Origin: Aplectana chamaeleonis
Lineage: Eukaryota; Nematoda; Chromadorea; Rhabditida; Cosmocercidae
NCBI GenBank assembly: GCA_029168955.1
Contig: JAPDOI010000195.1
Location: 1,178,001-1,242,000, forward strand
DNA length: 64,000 bases
Direction: 5' to 3'
Below the pieces are notes generated by a model, which searched no databases, had not been told where the DNA came from, and saw only the letters and a program-made list of their open reading frames with translations. Both the position numbers and the translations under genes were made by a program. Shown here piece by piece: positions 1-9,659 of the stretch (position 1 is the stretch's first letter; each line of letters starts with the position of its first letter).

Positions 1-117
1 CTTCATAGCGGTCACCGCGACGACGTCATCCTTGATTTTTCGGGCATAGTGGCAAAGCCATATAGCCACCATGCTCCTATGATCGAGGATGACGTCATCG
101 CGATGACACCTGTGAAG
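1..117. repeat. Palindromic MITE-like element at window edge
   Basis: The first ~32 bases and bases 86-117 are imperfect inverted repeats (both contain GACGTCATCC and read CTTCA...inwards), enclosing ~50 bp. The size suggests a small non-autonomous DNA element. It begins at base 1, so its left end and target duplication cannot be judged. Confidence 0.5.
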
Positions 118-390
118 GGTATAGGGCGTAGATTCGATGGTAACAAGTTGATGAGGTCATTATCTCATTAGAATTCCTGCTATGACAGGTGGACCGACAC
201 ACGATCCACGGAGTAGTTACGAAATTATCGAGACTGCAATCCCGGCTTTGAGAGGTGGACCGATGTAATTTCCGAAACGAACGAGCCACGTTTCGGGTTG
301 ACCCCGCCCCTTTTTTCGTTTCGAGCCAGAGCGGTTCAATGGTCCAACCTCGTTCTGACGGCGCTCGAATCGAACCGGTGCCTGAGTAGA
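118..390. other. Unassigned stretch with short direct repeats
   Basis: No coding signal is visible. The phrase AGGTGGACCGA occurs twice (near 186 and 252), and the stretch runs directly into the LTR at 391. Bases 387-390 (TAGA) may be one half of the target duplication of the retrotransposon. Confidence 0.3.
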
Positions 391-699
391 TGTTGTAGAG
401 CTGCTGCTTGAAGACGAGCGAAGAACGAGCTTTATTAGCTACCGAAGAATCGCACACATCAGAAACATACAGAGGGCCTTACAGGCCGCATCGTACATAA
501 CACGGGTTTCTTAATACGCGTTAACATGCAATTCTACGTCACAGCAATACACACAGCCGCCGCAGCCAAAGTGCAACGGCGATCAGTCATAGTACAGCAC
601 GTGCAATGGCAACCTAATTCAGTCATACAAAAGACAATACAACAAAGATAAACACGTCACAATAACTAAACATAATTATACATTATTGTTCCTACAACA
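391..699 (-). repeat. 3' LTR of the Ty3/gypsy element
   Basis: This 309-bp direct repeat matches 5206-5514 base for base apart from roughly 20 substitutions. It has short inverted termini (TGTTGTAG and CTACAACA). Because the element reads on the minus strand, this left-hand copy is its 3' LTR, next to the purine tract. Confidence 0.95.
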
Positions 700-716
700 C
701 CTCCCCCGTTAAGTTA
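700..716 (-). promoter_or_regulatory. Polypurine tract (plus-strand primer)
   Basis: On the minus strand the bases just before the 3' LTR read AACGGGGGAGG. A purine run abutting the 3' LTR is the expected plus-strand primer of LTR retroelements. Confidence 0.8.
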
Positions 717-1130
717 TCACTTGTATGTCTTCCTTGACGGATCCACGACCATGCGCGACGGCGGCTGACGGTGTCGAGTAGATCGTCTAAGCTGTTGAGA
801 AGCAGGCGGCGTCGCTGGCAGTGTAGTCGATTGTTGATCATCAGGTTGAGCACGGTTGCTGATCATCGGCAAGTCGAAAACATCTAGAAGTCGTTTTGAT
901 ATTCTCGTATCATCTCTCGGACGTAGCTGGTTGATGTGACGGTTCCACTCTACACCTCCACAGCGGACGATATAGGTGGAGTTTCCTGTTTTACGCATTA
1001 TGACGGCAGGAGTCCATGTGGCTTTCGGACTGCGGTAATCCTTGGCGTAAACAGCGTCGTCGACATCGAAGTGACGAGCCCGAGCACCATGTCGGCGATC
1101 GAATTGTCGTTCCATCTTGAAGTCACGTGA
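717..1130 (-). pseudogene. Integrase C-terminal tail, cut off by a stop
   Basis: The frame continues that of the integrase core but is separated from it by an in-frame TGA at 1131-1133. From the Met at 1115 it reads a gypsy-type tail: a QFDRRHGARAR start, a small beta-barrel stretch (VDDAVYAKDY, then TPAVIMRKTGNSTYIVRC) and NRHINQLRPR, as in the GPY/F-like C-terminal module. A basic, Ser/Thr-rich end stops at 717. In an intact element this part would bind DNA or chromatin and belong to the integrase polypeptide. Here it could be made only by readthrough or internal initiation, so it is probably dead. Confidence 0.85.
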
Positions 1131-2409
1131 TCATGGTGCTGTGGCGTTTGGAGACAGCAGATCCAGCTCTGTTTGCGTCCGATGTCCCAAGAAGTTCTCG
1201 ACGGGAGACAGACTGTTCGGTCCAGACGGGCAAGGAGTGGACCGGTATGCCATCAGGAAGGTTTGAAGTGCACCTGCTGTTGGTTCCTCCTCCTTCAACT
1301 TTGCGAGTCCTCGCTTGAAGGTGTCTACGAAACGTTCGGCTTGTCCATTGCTCTGCGGATGGAACGGTGGCGTGCGAACGTGGGTGATTCTTCGTGAACG
1401 GCAGAACGACGAGATTTGTGAAGATGTAAACTGCGTGCCGTTGTCCGTAACGAGAGTCTCCGGATTTCCAATCTGTGAAAAGATTTTCTTCATGACGGTG
1501 ATAGTCGCAGACGAGGAGATTGTTGTCATCTGGATGAGTTCTGGCCACTTGGAGTAGGCGTCGACGATAAGCAGGTAGAATTGACCATCCAGAGGTCCAG
1601 CAAAGTCTGCTTGTACGCGTGCCCATTGAGAGCTGGGTTTCGGCCAGGACTGCAGTTCTGCCTTGACGGGATTCTCGGAGGCTGCTGCACACTTACTAAA
1701 ACTTTTGACTATTCCTTCAATGTCGCCATCCGATGTCGGCCAGTAGACATGACTGCGCGCCAACATCTTCATCCTTGTTTGTCCTGGATGAGCCTTGTGG
1801 AGCGTTGCGAGTATACGGCGTTGCAGTGATTTCGGAATCACTATGCGAGAAGCCGTTAGTAAACAACCATTGACAGTTGTGAGCGTGTCTCTGCGGTTGT
1901 AGTAGTGCCATAGAGGAGAGTCGCGATTGATCTTCGGCCAGCGGCCGGACTTCGTGTTGTCGCTCACTTGTTTGAGCAAGGTATCCGCTAACGTTGCTGT
2001 TCGGATGGTTTCGGCTGACACTGGAAGTTGAATGCAGCTGTCTGCAAACTCAGCAGTGATATCGGCATCGACGGCGGCGATGACGTAGTCTTCCGGCTCC
2101 AGTGAGTGTGATGCTATGAGACGCGAGAGCGCGTCCACTTGGCCGAAATCCTTTGTGTTGACGCACTCGATCGAGAAGTTGTAGTTTAGTAGCGTCGTAG
2201 CCCATCCCTGAAGACGGTTGGCACTGTAGGCTGGTATTCCTTTCTTGCTTCTGAATACCGAAAGGAGTGATTTGTGATCGGTCTTCAACGTGAAATGACG
2301 TCCATGTATGAAGCGGTGGAACTTCTGCACGGCGAAGATGAGAGCGAGCGCCTCCTTCTCAATCTGACTGTAGTTCTTCTGCGCAGAAGTCAGGCAACGG
2401 CTTGCATGG
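1131..2409 (-). pseudogene. RNase H and integrase core of gypsy pol
   Basis: The open frame begins inside the nested MITE; genuine homology starts at about 2409 (YHASRCLTSAQKNYSQIEKEAL). Visible RNase H acidic positions are the Glu of QIEKEAL, the Asp of LKTDHKSL and the Asp of GQVDALSRL. The zinc-binding region follows (HKAHPGQTRMKMLAR...YWP), but the first Cys of the CxxC pair is replaced in KSFSKC. The DDE core is intact in residues: VQADFAGP, LVTDNGTQF and HPQSNGQAERF. Integrase would insert the cDNA and RNase H would remove the RNA template. The missing zinc Cys, the upstream MITE and the stop at 1131 show decay. Confidence 0.93.
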
Positions 2410-2411
2410 TA

Positions 2412-2695
2412 AAGTGTGCCCGAATGAGAATGGCGGCCCACGCGGCCGGCGCGCTTAACAGACGGCCGTCGCATGTGTCGCCCTCGGACGAGTGTTGGAA
2501 TTCAACGACTGCCGTCCCCTCTCCCCGTCTGTAGACTGATTGATCGGCGCAGTGCTTGCTGCCAGCCGGTGGCGGCCCCGTTCGTAGTCGATGGCGGTGG
2601 CGACTTTTCGCATGCTCGTCCGAGAGCGGCGAACGCGACGGTCGCCTGCCAAGCACGCCGGCCGCATGAGCCGCCATTCTTATTCGAACGCACCT
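2412..2695. mobile_element. TA-flanked MITE with ~81-bp terminal inverted repeats
   Basis: The 284-bp insert interrupts the RT/RNase H frame: removing it plus one TA joins ...SQKVI to YHASR. TA flanks both sides (2410-2411 and 2696-2697). Arms 2412-2492 and 2615-2695 are inverted copies (both contain GAATGGCGGC and CTCGGACGAG) around a ~120-bp middle without coding. The TA duplication points to a Tc1/mariner-type mobilising transposase. It is more GC-rich than its surroundings and younger than the retrotransposon it hit. Confidence 0.9.
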
Positions 2696-2697
2696 TA

Positions 2698-3310
2698 TAT
2701 GACCTTCTGTGATCCATCTGGAAAGCGGTGTGACAGCGTTGCTCCGATCCCGTAGTTGGAAGTGTCGGCTGCGACGATGATTGGCAGGTACGGGTCGAAG
2801 TGCGTTAACAGAAGATCCGATTTCAAAGTTTCTTTGATTCGGCAGAAGCGAGATTGACACTCCGGTGTCCAGTTGTAGACAGCATCCTTCTTGGTGAGGG
2901 CATCCAGCGGAGCGCGGAGGTTGTGCAGGTCCTTGACGAAGGTACCATAGAAGTTGACGAGCTCAAGGAAAGCGCGTAGTTGACTGACATTCTTTGGAGG
3001 TGGCATCTCGTGGATTGCTTTGATCTTAGCGGGATACGGAAGACGTCCTTGCGCATTGATGACGAAGCCCAAACAAGTGATTTCCGTCTGCAGGAAAAAG
3101 CACTTCTCCAGTTGAACACGGAATCCATAGTCGTGGATCCTTTGGAGCACAGCTTCAAGACTAGAATTGTGTTCTTCGATGGTTCCACCGGTAACCAGTA
3201 TGTCGTCAAGGTAGGCGGCAGTTCCTTCCAAACCAGCGATGAGAGCGTCAATTTGCTGCTGGAAGATTCCAGGAGCGGGCTTCACTCCAAAAGGTAGTCG
3301 ATTTCGAATC
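2698..3310 (-). pseudogene. Reverse transcriptase, 3' half only
   Basis: The frame resumes abruptly at NRLPFGVKPAPGIFQQ, followed by the catalytic YLDDILVTG (gypsy elements usually have YVDD or YIDD), a thumb-like stretch (LGFVIN...LRAFLELVNFY) and the start of RNase H with its first Asp (VAADTSNYGIGATL). The fingers and first palm motifs, roughly 130 codons normally lying between protease and this point, are missing. The upstream frame ends at GFEIDYLLE in a different register. Reverse transcription activity is therefore impossible from this copy. The 3' end is cut by the MITE at 2412-2695. Confidence 0.92.
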
Positions 3311-3764
3311 CTGGTGCAAATACTGCTGTGAACTGGTTCTTCAGCCTTGTCGTTAGGGAAGAATGCAGCGTAGATGAAGACACGTTGAAGACGGAGCCTT
3401 CTGTCACACGGCAAAACAGCGGCTCGTGTTGAGAAATCCAGTCAAGGCCCAACAATGACGAAGCATCGGCGACGTAGCATGTACCTCGTCTATTGTAACC
3501 ATCGATGACGAAGTCGCATTCACATTGTCCACGAACATTCAGCTTCTTGTGGTTGGCGGATTGCAAAGTGATGAGCGAAGGCCGCAACTTCGGTCGGCCG
3601 ATCGCGATCCAATCGGATCGGCTGAGCAGTGTGACATCTGCTCCGGTGTCGAGACGCATCCGGACCATCGTTCCATTGATCTGCACTGAACGGTAGATAC
3701 GGCTAACAGGAGCGGATTCGGATGGGGTAGAGCCGATAACGGCGTTGTTAGTTCGCCAGTGTTT
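3311..3764 (-). pseudogene. Retroviral-type aspartic protease domain
   Basis: The catalytic motif LDTGADVTLLS is clear, with a preceding QINGTMVRM strand and a later conserved LLGLDWIS turn. This is a gypsy protease that would cleave Gag-Pol. It lies in the same frame as the gag zinc-knuckle segment, separated only by one TGA (3765-3767), and runs to VFAPGF, after which the RT deletion shifts the frame. Either the TGA is a point-mutated sense codon or a readthrough signal. One element copy cannot decide this. Confidence 0.9.
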
Positions 3765-4729
3765 TCATCTGTGCTGCGTACTCTTCTTCTCAGAGTTCTT
3801 GCAGAAACCTCTTTTGTGGCCAACAGTTTTGCAGTCGTGACACGTCTTGTTGATAAACGTACAGTCCCTTGACCAGTGGTGCCCTCCACATCGGAAGCAT
3901 GGAGAAGGCGATTCTCGATCTCGAGCCTTTGAAGAAGAAGGGAGCACTCGGTCTCGGCTCGTTTTTGATTTGGCCGCATTGACGCTTGATCGTGGAGCAG
4001 ACCGTTCGAGAAGAGCAGCATCTTGTCGGATGTCGATGAATTGTTGAATCTCTGAGGTGAGTTCCTTCAACGTCGTTTGACGATTGTCTTCCATCTTGCG
4101 CAGAGCACGAGCACGGATATCGGCATCCACTGGAGAGACAAGTCCACAAATCCACACAAGACACTTCATTCGCTCGGGTGTTACGTCGTTGAATTTCGCC
4201 ATTTCATGACGTCGATTGACAAGTCTTGTGTAGTCGCGCAACGTCTCGTCCACACGTTGCATTTTCAGGTATGCGTAGCCGAGCGAAGATCGAGGTGTTG
4301 TGTCCAAACAGCTTTTTCAGGTTCCGCCAGTGACAGGTCGGAGGCTTTCTTCGAAAGGATATGACTTGTGAAGCGAGCGTAAGTCACGGCATCCAGCTTT
4401 GAAACAATCAGTCGAGCCCTTGCGGCGTCGTTCAGGGTTGCACCATCCTTCGAAATGACGTCTTCGTAGCGATTATACCATACGTCGAAGGTGCATCCAT
4501 TGTCTGGATCGTAGACAAATTCTGGTAGCCTGGTTGACAGCGAGTTAGTGACGAACTCGGTTGTAGTGGCAGGAGTAGTCGAGCCGGATGGTCCTGTGCT
4601 GGAGACCATTCCCTCCATGCGTTTGACTATCTCGTTGAACATCGATAGCTGTGCCTTGGCTTGAGCATCCAGAATTTCTCGAAGTGTTGCAGCGTCCATC
4701 TTCGTTTCGGCTGGCTCAAAAATGTACAC
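3765..4729 (-). pseudogene. Gag with CCHC knuckles, frameshifted
   Basis: The N-terminal part (start Met at 4729, running to about 4300) has the helical capsid-like character of gypsy Gag (LPEFVYDPDNGCTFDVW, LIVSKLD). Around 4270-4310 homology passes between frames, implying at least one small indel. The second part continues with DYTRLVNRR and KCLVWICGL and ends in two zinc knuckles: CFRCGGHHWSRDC, then CHDCKTVGHKRGFC. Gag would form the particle and bind RNA. The TGA at 3765-3767 ends the frame, with protease following in register. Confidence 0.9.
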
Positions 4730-4769
4730 TCGTTGCGGTGATTGATCAGTCGTAGAGTACTAGTGCTCA

Positions 4770-5165
4770 GACAGCAGTTCGGGCTCAAAATTTGTGAGCC
4801 GGGGCTGTGTGAGCTGTACTTGATCAGCAGTTCGACCGGGCTCAAGGCAGAGCCGGGACTAATCAATCGATCGATCCTTGAGCAATCGGACTTAAAACAA
4901 GCCGGGACAGTCTCAATCGGACTCGACAAAGAGACGGGAGTCAATGGATCCTCGACAGTATTCGACCGGGCCCGAGGAAGAGCCGGGGACGACCGGTGGT
5001 GGATCGATCAGCCGTTCGACCGGGCTCGAGGCAGAGCCGGGGCTGAATCCGCGAATTGTTCAACCGATCAACCGGGCTCAGGGCAGAGAGCCGGGGCTGA
5101 ATCCTCCAATTGATCAGCCGATCGACCGGGCTCTAGGCAGAGAGCCGAGGCGGAGTCGAATTTGT
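4770..5165 (-). repeat. Retrotransposon leader with degenerate tandem repeats
   Basis: Between the primer-binding region and gag, a phrase close to CGACCGGGCTC-AGGCAGAGCCGGG is repeated at least six times at irregular spacing, separated by GATCGATCAG-type linkers. No frame is conserved, so this appears to be untranslated leader. Such repeats could form RNA structure; that is a guess. Confidence 0.7.
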
Positions 5166-5185
5166 TGGGGCAGCCGCGTCCACGT

Positions 5186-5203
5186 CCTTAGTACTGATAG
5201 CCA
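5186..5203 (-). other. Likely primer binding site
   Basis: Two bases inside the 5' LTR, the minus strand reads TGGCTATCAGTACTAAGG. The TGG start pairs with the CCA end of a tRNA, as expected for minus-strand priming. I cannot name the tRNA. Confidence 0.55.
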
Positions 5204-5205
5204 GT

Positions 5206-5514
5206 TGTTGTAGAGCTGCTGCTTGAAGACGAGTGAAGAATGGGCATTCTTAGCTATCGAAGAATCGCATACATCAAAGACATACAGAGGGGCTTATAGG
5301 CCGCATCGTACATAGCACGGGTTTCGTAATACGCGTTAACATGCAATGCTACGTCACAGCAATACACACAGCCGCCGCAGCCAAAGTGCAACGGCGATGA
5401 GTCATAGTGCAGCACGTGCAATGGCAACCTAATTCAGCCATACAAAAGGCAATACAACAAAGATAAGCACGTCACAATAACTATACATAATTATACATTA
5501 TTGTTCCTACAACA
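5206..5514 (-). repeat. 5' LTR of the Ty3/gypsy element
   Basis: This partner of 391-699 has the same length and termini. On the minus strand it lies upstream of the leader, so it would carry the promoter and start site. I do not see an unambiguous TATA box or polyadenylation signal. Confidence 0.95.
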
Positions 5515-5557
5515 CTAGACAAGTATGACTCCGGCTTCAATGCCTTCACGACTTTAA

Positions 5558-6867
5558 AGGCAGTGTTTACGATAAAAACCCGTATTATAGTTTCCGTTGT
5601 TTTTCTGTAAGTAAGTCCATCAAGAAGAGGTTAAGTAGGGAGAAGTCCCCAAAGAACACTTAAATACCAGGAAAAAAGCGATTAAAGAAATCCCTGAAAA
5701 ACTTGCCTGTGGTTTTGGAGAATGCAGACAACTTATCGAACCTGACGTCGGAGAAATGGTTTCGCGCTTCAAAACCCGTAGGTAAATGGCCTCGCTGTCT
5801 GTTTCTTGGACTGAAAATTCTTCAAAAATAAGAGAGACCAATGTACAATACCCGCGCTAAGTTTTGTAAGAACGCGGGGCATTTGCAAAACGTAGGAAAA
5901 TAACGTCCGATACTTGTAACATTTTTGAAAGAAGATTTTGTTTAGGGTTTCTGAGAACGCTATCATGTTCACAGCTGAATTTGCGAACTATTAATGTGCG
6001 TCTAGGACCGAGGTTCCCAAACATCGCTTTGTTTTTGAATGAAATTGTTTTTGCTGCTCGTTTTTTTCGAAAACGTCGCACGCGGCAAATTGGGGCAAAA
6101 TTTTGACGAGTAATTGTACAAGATAAAAGCATGATCTACGTATTCTCCATGAACTAGATGCAGGTGGAATAATCGCGAAATTTGTTAAGGTAGAATTCTC
6201 GAACTTCTTCATTTAACGTTTTGGGGTTTTCGCTACACAAGTCTGATTTTTCAGGAAGTTCCCAAGCGTGCGTGATGAAGGATTTTCGAAACCTCACCAG
6301 CACGAATCTCGAGACTGTCCCATATGCATCTAATTCATGATGAAAACGTAGAGATTGCTCTTTTATTAATTTTACAATTATTACTCAAAGTTTCGACGCA
6401 CTTTGCCGCGCGCGACGTTTTTCAGAAACGACCGCAAAAAAAAATTTCATTGAAAACAAAGCAATTTTTGGGGACTTCGCAAAGTATCCAAAAATTGAAA
6501 GGTGGGGAATTGAGCTGTGAATATGGTAGCTTTTTAGAATTCAAAAACGTCTTCGTTCAAAAAAGTTACAAGCATCGAACGTTTTTTTTGCCAAGTTTGG
6601 CTAATGCCCCCCGTTTTTAAAAAACTCAGCGAGGGTATTGTACATGCTGGTATGTTAGAACCTTTCGAGATGAAGAATTCGGGGCCTGTTTCCACGGTAA
6701 AACGGATAACTGTTGTAGGACGTGGGCGGGGCAGCCCAATGGGTCGGCTGGCCCACGAGATTTTCCCCACAGTTTTTCGCCGCATTTCCCTTCTAACCCT
6801 CCTAAGAGAGACCCAAAGCCTACGTTCCAGCAAAAAAAGCGCAATTTTTTCATCGTAAAAACTGCCT
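5558..6867. mobile_element. TTAA-flanked composite foldback element
   Basis: TTAA stands at both ends (5554-5557 and 6868-6871), followed by inverted termini AGGCAGTGTTTACGATAAAA and its partner. Inside are two long imperfect inverted arms, about 5830-6165 and 6318-6660 (both hold the GCGCGACGTTTT / CAAATGCCCC type phrases), so the RNA or single strand would fold into a large hairpin. The 6690-6790 stretch recurs inverted at 39850-39960. No transposase is visible. Confidence 0.75.
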
Positions 6868-6952
6868 TTAAGCACGACTTGATTTTCGATTCGCATGCAT
6901 ACATAGTTAGTAGTAGAATCGTATAGACTCGGTCCTCTAACTAGACTCACTA

Positions 6953-7991
6953 GGGATCCTCGCTAGTCAAGTATGAGCCGGATATGCTCTCTTCGAATCT
7001 GAACTCGGATTATGCTACGGACATCTGCGAAAAAAAGTTGTAGCCGGTCAATGTTCGCATTTCACGCCTTTTTTCTATCAAAAACGCGCATTAGAGTTTG
7101 CGAAATCCGAAAACGGACCTCATGCTTGTGTTCCGCCCCCAGAACTACCCCACTGAGCGAATTTTGAGTGAGGGCATATTTCCCAAACTTTGCACACACT
7201 GAAAGCGTTTTGGACTTGTGCGGATTTTCGGTTCTGTGCTTATTTATATCTCTGGAAGCGTTGAAAAAAAATTCTGCAGATTTCACTCAAAATCGTTCCA
7301 GGTGGTTTACTTGGGGCGCTGATCACGAATCTGTGGTTTATCTTACGATTTTCCGGGCTTTTCGACATGATTCGTTCGAAGGTTCCCAGCGCGGGGGGGG
7401 GGAAATTTGGTGGAAATCGCGACGTTTGCCGATTTCCGGAGTGCTACGATAGATATGGCTCAAATTGTTGCTCTGGAGTTATTTGCAAAGCTAAACACGA
7501 AACTGCAATCCGTTTATCGATTTCTGATAGATTACGGTAGGTTACGGTGGGTATACGGTAGCTTGGTCAAAGTCTCAAACTTGACTCAAAATTTGACTGT
7601 TGGTGTTATTTGGGACGCCGAACGCGAAGTTGAGGTTCATTTTTTTGATTTTCGAAATTTTAAGGTAGGTAAATTCAGTTAACAGGCATGATGCCCACCG
7701 TAACCTACGGTAACCATAAGTCTAGCGATGAACAGACCCCAGATTCGCGATCGGCGCCCTGAATAACCCGCAGTTGAAAGTTTTGAGCCGAATCCGAAAA
7801 TGTTTTTCCAAACACCCCAAAAATTGGCTGATGGGTACCTTTATCTTTTCACGAAGCTTCAAAAACGCTTCTAACTCCGTTCAGAGATGTCCGTAGCAGA
7901 ATCCGAGTTCAGATTCGAAGAGAGCGTTTCCAAGTTGACCAAGAAACATTCACAGTCTCTCAAAAGCTCATACCTGACTAGCGAGGTTCCC
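6953..7991. mobile_element. TA-flanked ~1-kb inverted-repeat element, 'GTA' family
   Basis: Termini GGGATCCTCGCTAGTCA and the inverted GGGAACCTCGCTAGTCA are flanked by TA (6951-6952 and 7992-7993). A second inverted stretch (CTCTTCGAATCTGAACTCGG near 6980 and 7910) lies just inside. The interior contains the phrase GATTACGGT-GG-ATACGGTAG, which recurs in fragments near 28.5, 38.45 and 49.57 kb. No transposase frame; non-autonomous. Confidence 0.75.
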
Positions 7992-8009
7992 TAGTCAGAC
8001 GAATCTCAG

Positions 8010-8124
8010 CCTGAGCCGTATCGAACAGGAATTGGAGTCACCTGTTAACTTGGCTCGTTCATTCAATCTGGGAATCAAGCTGAAGGAACCCGGACAGCAG
8101 CAGCAGTGGCTAAGAGATCGGTAG
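8010..8124 (+). CDS. Orphan coding-like terminal exon
   Basis: After an acceptor-like AATCTCAG the frame reads SRIEQELESPVNLARSF and continues through KLKEPGQQQQW to a TAG, 38 codons with protein-like composition. It starts only 16 bases beyond the end of the transposon at 7991. It may be the 3' exon of a host gene interrupted by that element, or chance. I found no upstream partner exon and no recognisable family. Confidence 0.2.
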
Positions 8125-8439
8125 AACAAGCCGAGATGTCATGCGGCTCCGATCCCTGTATGGAGCGGTTTGGGGCTGGTATCGTTTGAGTAAGGCTCAG
8201 ATTGAATTGTCGAAGGTTTCTCATCTATTGGAGACATTCTGAAGTCTGCTTCGTTGTCGTCCCAACGCTGTGACCGAATCGCAACATTCAGAAATGCGTA
8301 GCGATGCGACCACGATGTGCCGCTGCGCAGCGCTGAAAATTTCGTTATCTCTAGAAATTTCTTAGTTCAGACTCCATCTCGCCAATACAATTTTGATTTT
8401 TATCCTTTCGTTCTCACGCCTTAGGCCAGATTTGTGAAA

Positions 8440-8530
8440 TCAGCGATGCCCAATCGCGACAGTGCATAGTAGGAATACCGATTTGGATGGCAATCATAAC
8501 GCCGCGTCGCTCGTCGCGAAAAGTATCAAC
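8440..8530. repeat. Degenerate copy of a ~115-bp MITE
   Basis: The right arm GCGTCGCTCGTCGCGAAAAGTA is the inverse of the arm GACGAGCGACGCG seen at 52444. Related copies are at 19229-19344 and 52444-52557. The left arm is poorly preserved. Confidence 0.4.
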
Positions 8531-9453
8531 TAGGCCTTAAGGGGGCAGCAGAGTTGCAGTGAACGGCGGGTGGTCGCCAAGCGTCAACCTTGACGCGGCG
8601 ACAAAAATGTTCCCGAACATTATTGTCGCGGCGTCGGTTTCCTCACGATGGCTGTGATGCAGGGCCGTCGCTGCGCCAAAACACTCTGCGGTGCCCCCTC
8701 GTCGCCCTCCAAGCCGCGTCAGTCGCTCCCATCGCCGAACGTAATCGATATTGCATCACCCAGCGCAGTTCGTCGCTGCGAGCAACCCCGCGACTTGAAC
8801 TCTGCAGACCCCTTTAGCGGTTAGCGAACCCGGTGCCAGTGATCAGATTGATTTTGAATGATGGTGTGCCCTCGCAAGGAACGGACGCTGCCTGACGAGC
8901 GGCAGTGTGGCCAGGATGCCTGTGTTAAAAAGTAGACACGAGAAAATGAGCCACACTTCAACCGTAGTCTTCAAGACTCTTCTCCTCTTCTGCGTGGGAC
9001 AATTTATCCGCAAACGCTTGTTTTTTTGAGTTCGATTCTTTCCGCAAGTGAGCATAGAAATATATACCTTTTGAAGCATTTATACTGCAAAAATTGAGAA
9101 CTCAGTAATTCCTGATTCGCTCATATCGAAGGATCATGGCGAGGATTTTCTCGAATTTTGTTTTCTCAATCCTTTTATGTTAGATTAGTGGTCCTTAGGC
9201 GCCGCGTTTGCTATCGAATTGAGCCACTTCGTGCCCTGGTCTTTTAACGAACTGAAACTCATGTACAGATTTTGAACTATGGAAATGAAAATGTTATGCT
9301 GTGCATTGTCATCTGCCTATGCATACATATTTGCCACTCTTCCTCAACCCAAATATAACTTTGTAATTTATGCATGCCAAAGGACGTCGACAACGACGCG
9401 TTTGGTGACCAATCTTCGATCGTCACTGCTGAGTTTGATGAAAGTTTTTGCAG
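8531..9453. other. No recognisable feature
   Basis: The stretch holds GC-rich 8560-8830 and AT-rich 8990-9450 segments. Open frames on both strands here lack homology, good splice contexts or codon bias that I can see. Confidence 0.3.
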
Positions 9454-9644
9454 CTTCCTTCCCCCTCCCGTTACCAAATGTGCTGCAATAGTTTATTTTC
9501 CTCTCTTTCAATGAAGGCGAAGGAGTTGGAAACCAAATCGATGAGTGAACAGCGACCTGTGCAAGTTCATACACCACCATCTGGTGCTGTTATGACCTCA
9601 CGAATTGAAGTTGCCCTGGAAAGCAAAAATGTGGATGAAAAGTG
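9454..9644 (+). CDS. Possible first coding exon, unknown protein
   Basis: A consensus acceptor (AAAGTTTTTGCAG, ending at 9453) is followed by ~57 nt of untranslated sequence and an ATG at 9511. The frame MKAKELETKSMSEQ...VHTPPSGAVMTSRIEVALESK reads naturally and meets a donor (AGTG|GTAACA) at 9644/9645; unspliced it would stop at once (TGG TAA). An SL-type trans-splice acceptor would look like this, but so would an internal 5' UTR acceptor. No domain is recognisable in 45 residues and the next exon is uncertain (TTTTTCAG at ~10341 is a candidate). Confidence 0.35.
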
Positions 9645-9659
9645 GTAACAACAGCTGAA

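Larger units (their letters stand above)
391..5514 (-). mobile_element. Degenerate Ty3/gypsy LTR retrotransposon with nested MITE
   Basis: Two direct 309-bp LTRs (391-699 and 5206-5514) bound a minus-strand gag-protease-RT-RNase H-integrase order, which defines the Ty3/gypsy type. The LTRs end TGTTG...CAACA and differ at about 20 positions by eye with no indels, so the insertion is not recent. TAGA lies just left of the element (387-390) and again at 5516-5519, a possible 4-bp target duplication offset by one base. The internal region is broken by gag frameshifts, an in-frame TGA between gag and protease, a deletion that removes the N-terminal half of RT, an inserted 284-bp MITE, and an in-frame TGA before the integrase tail. 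The copy cannot be autonomous. Confidence 0.95.
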
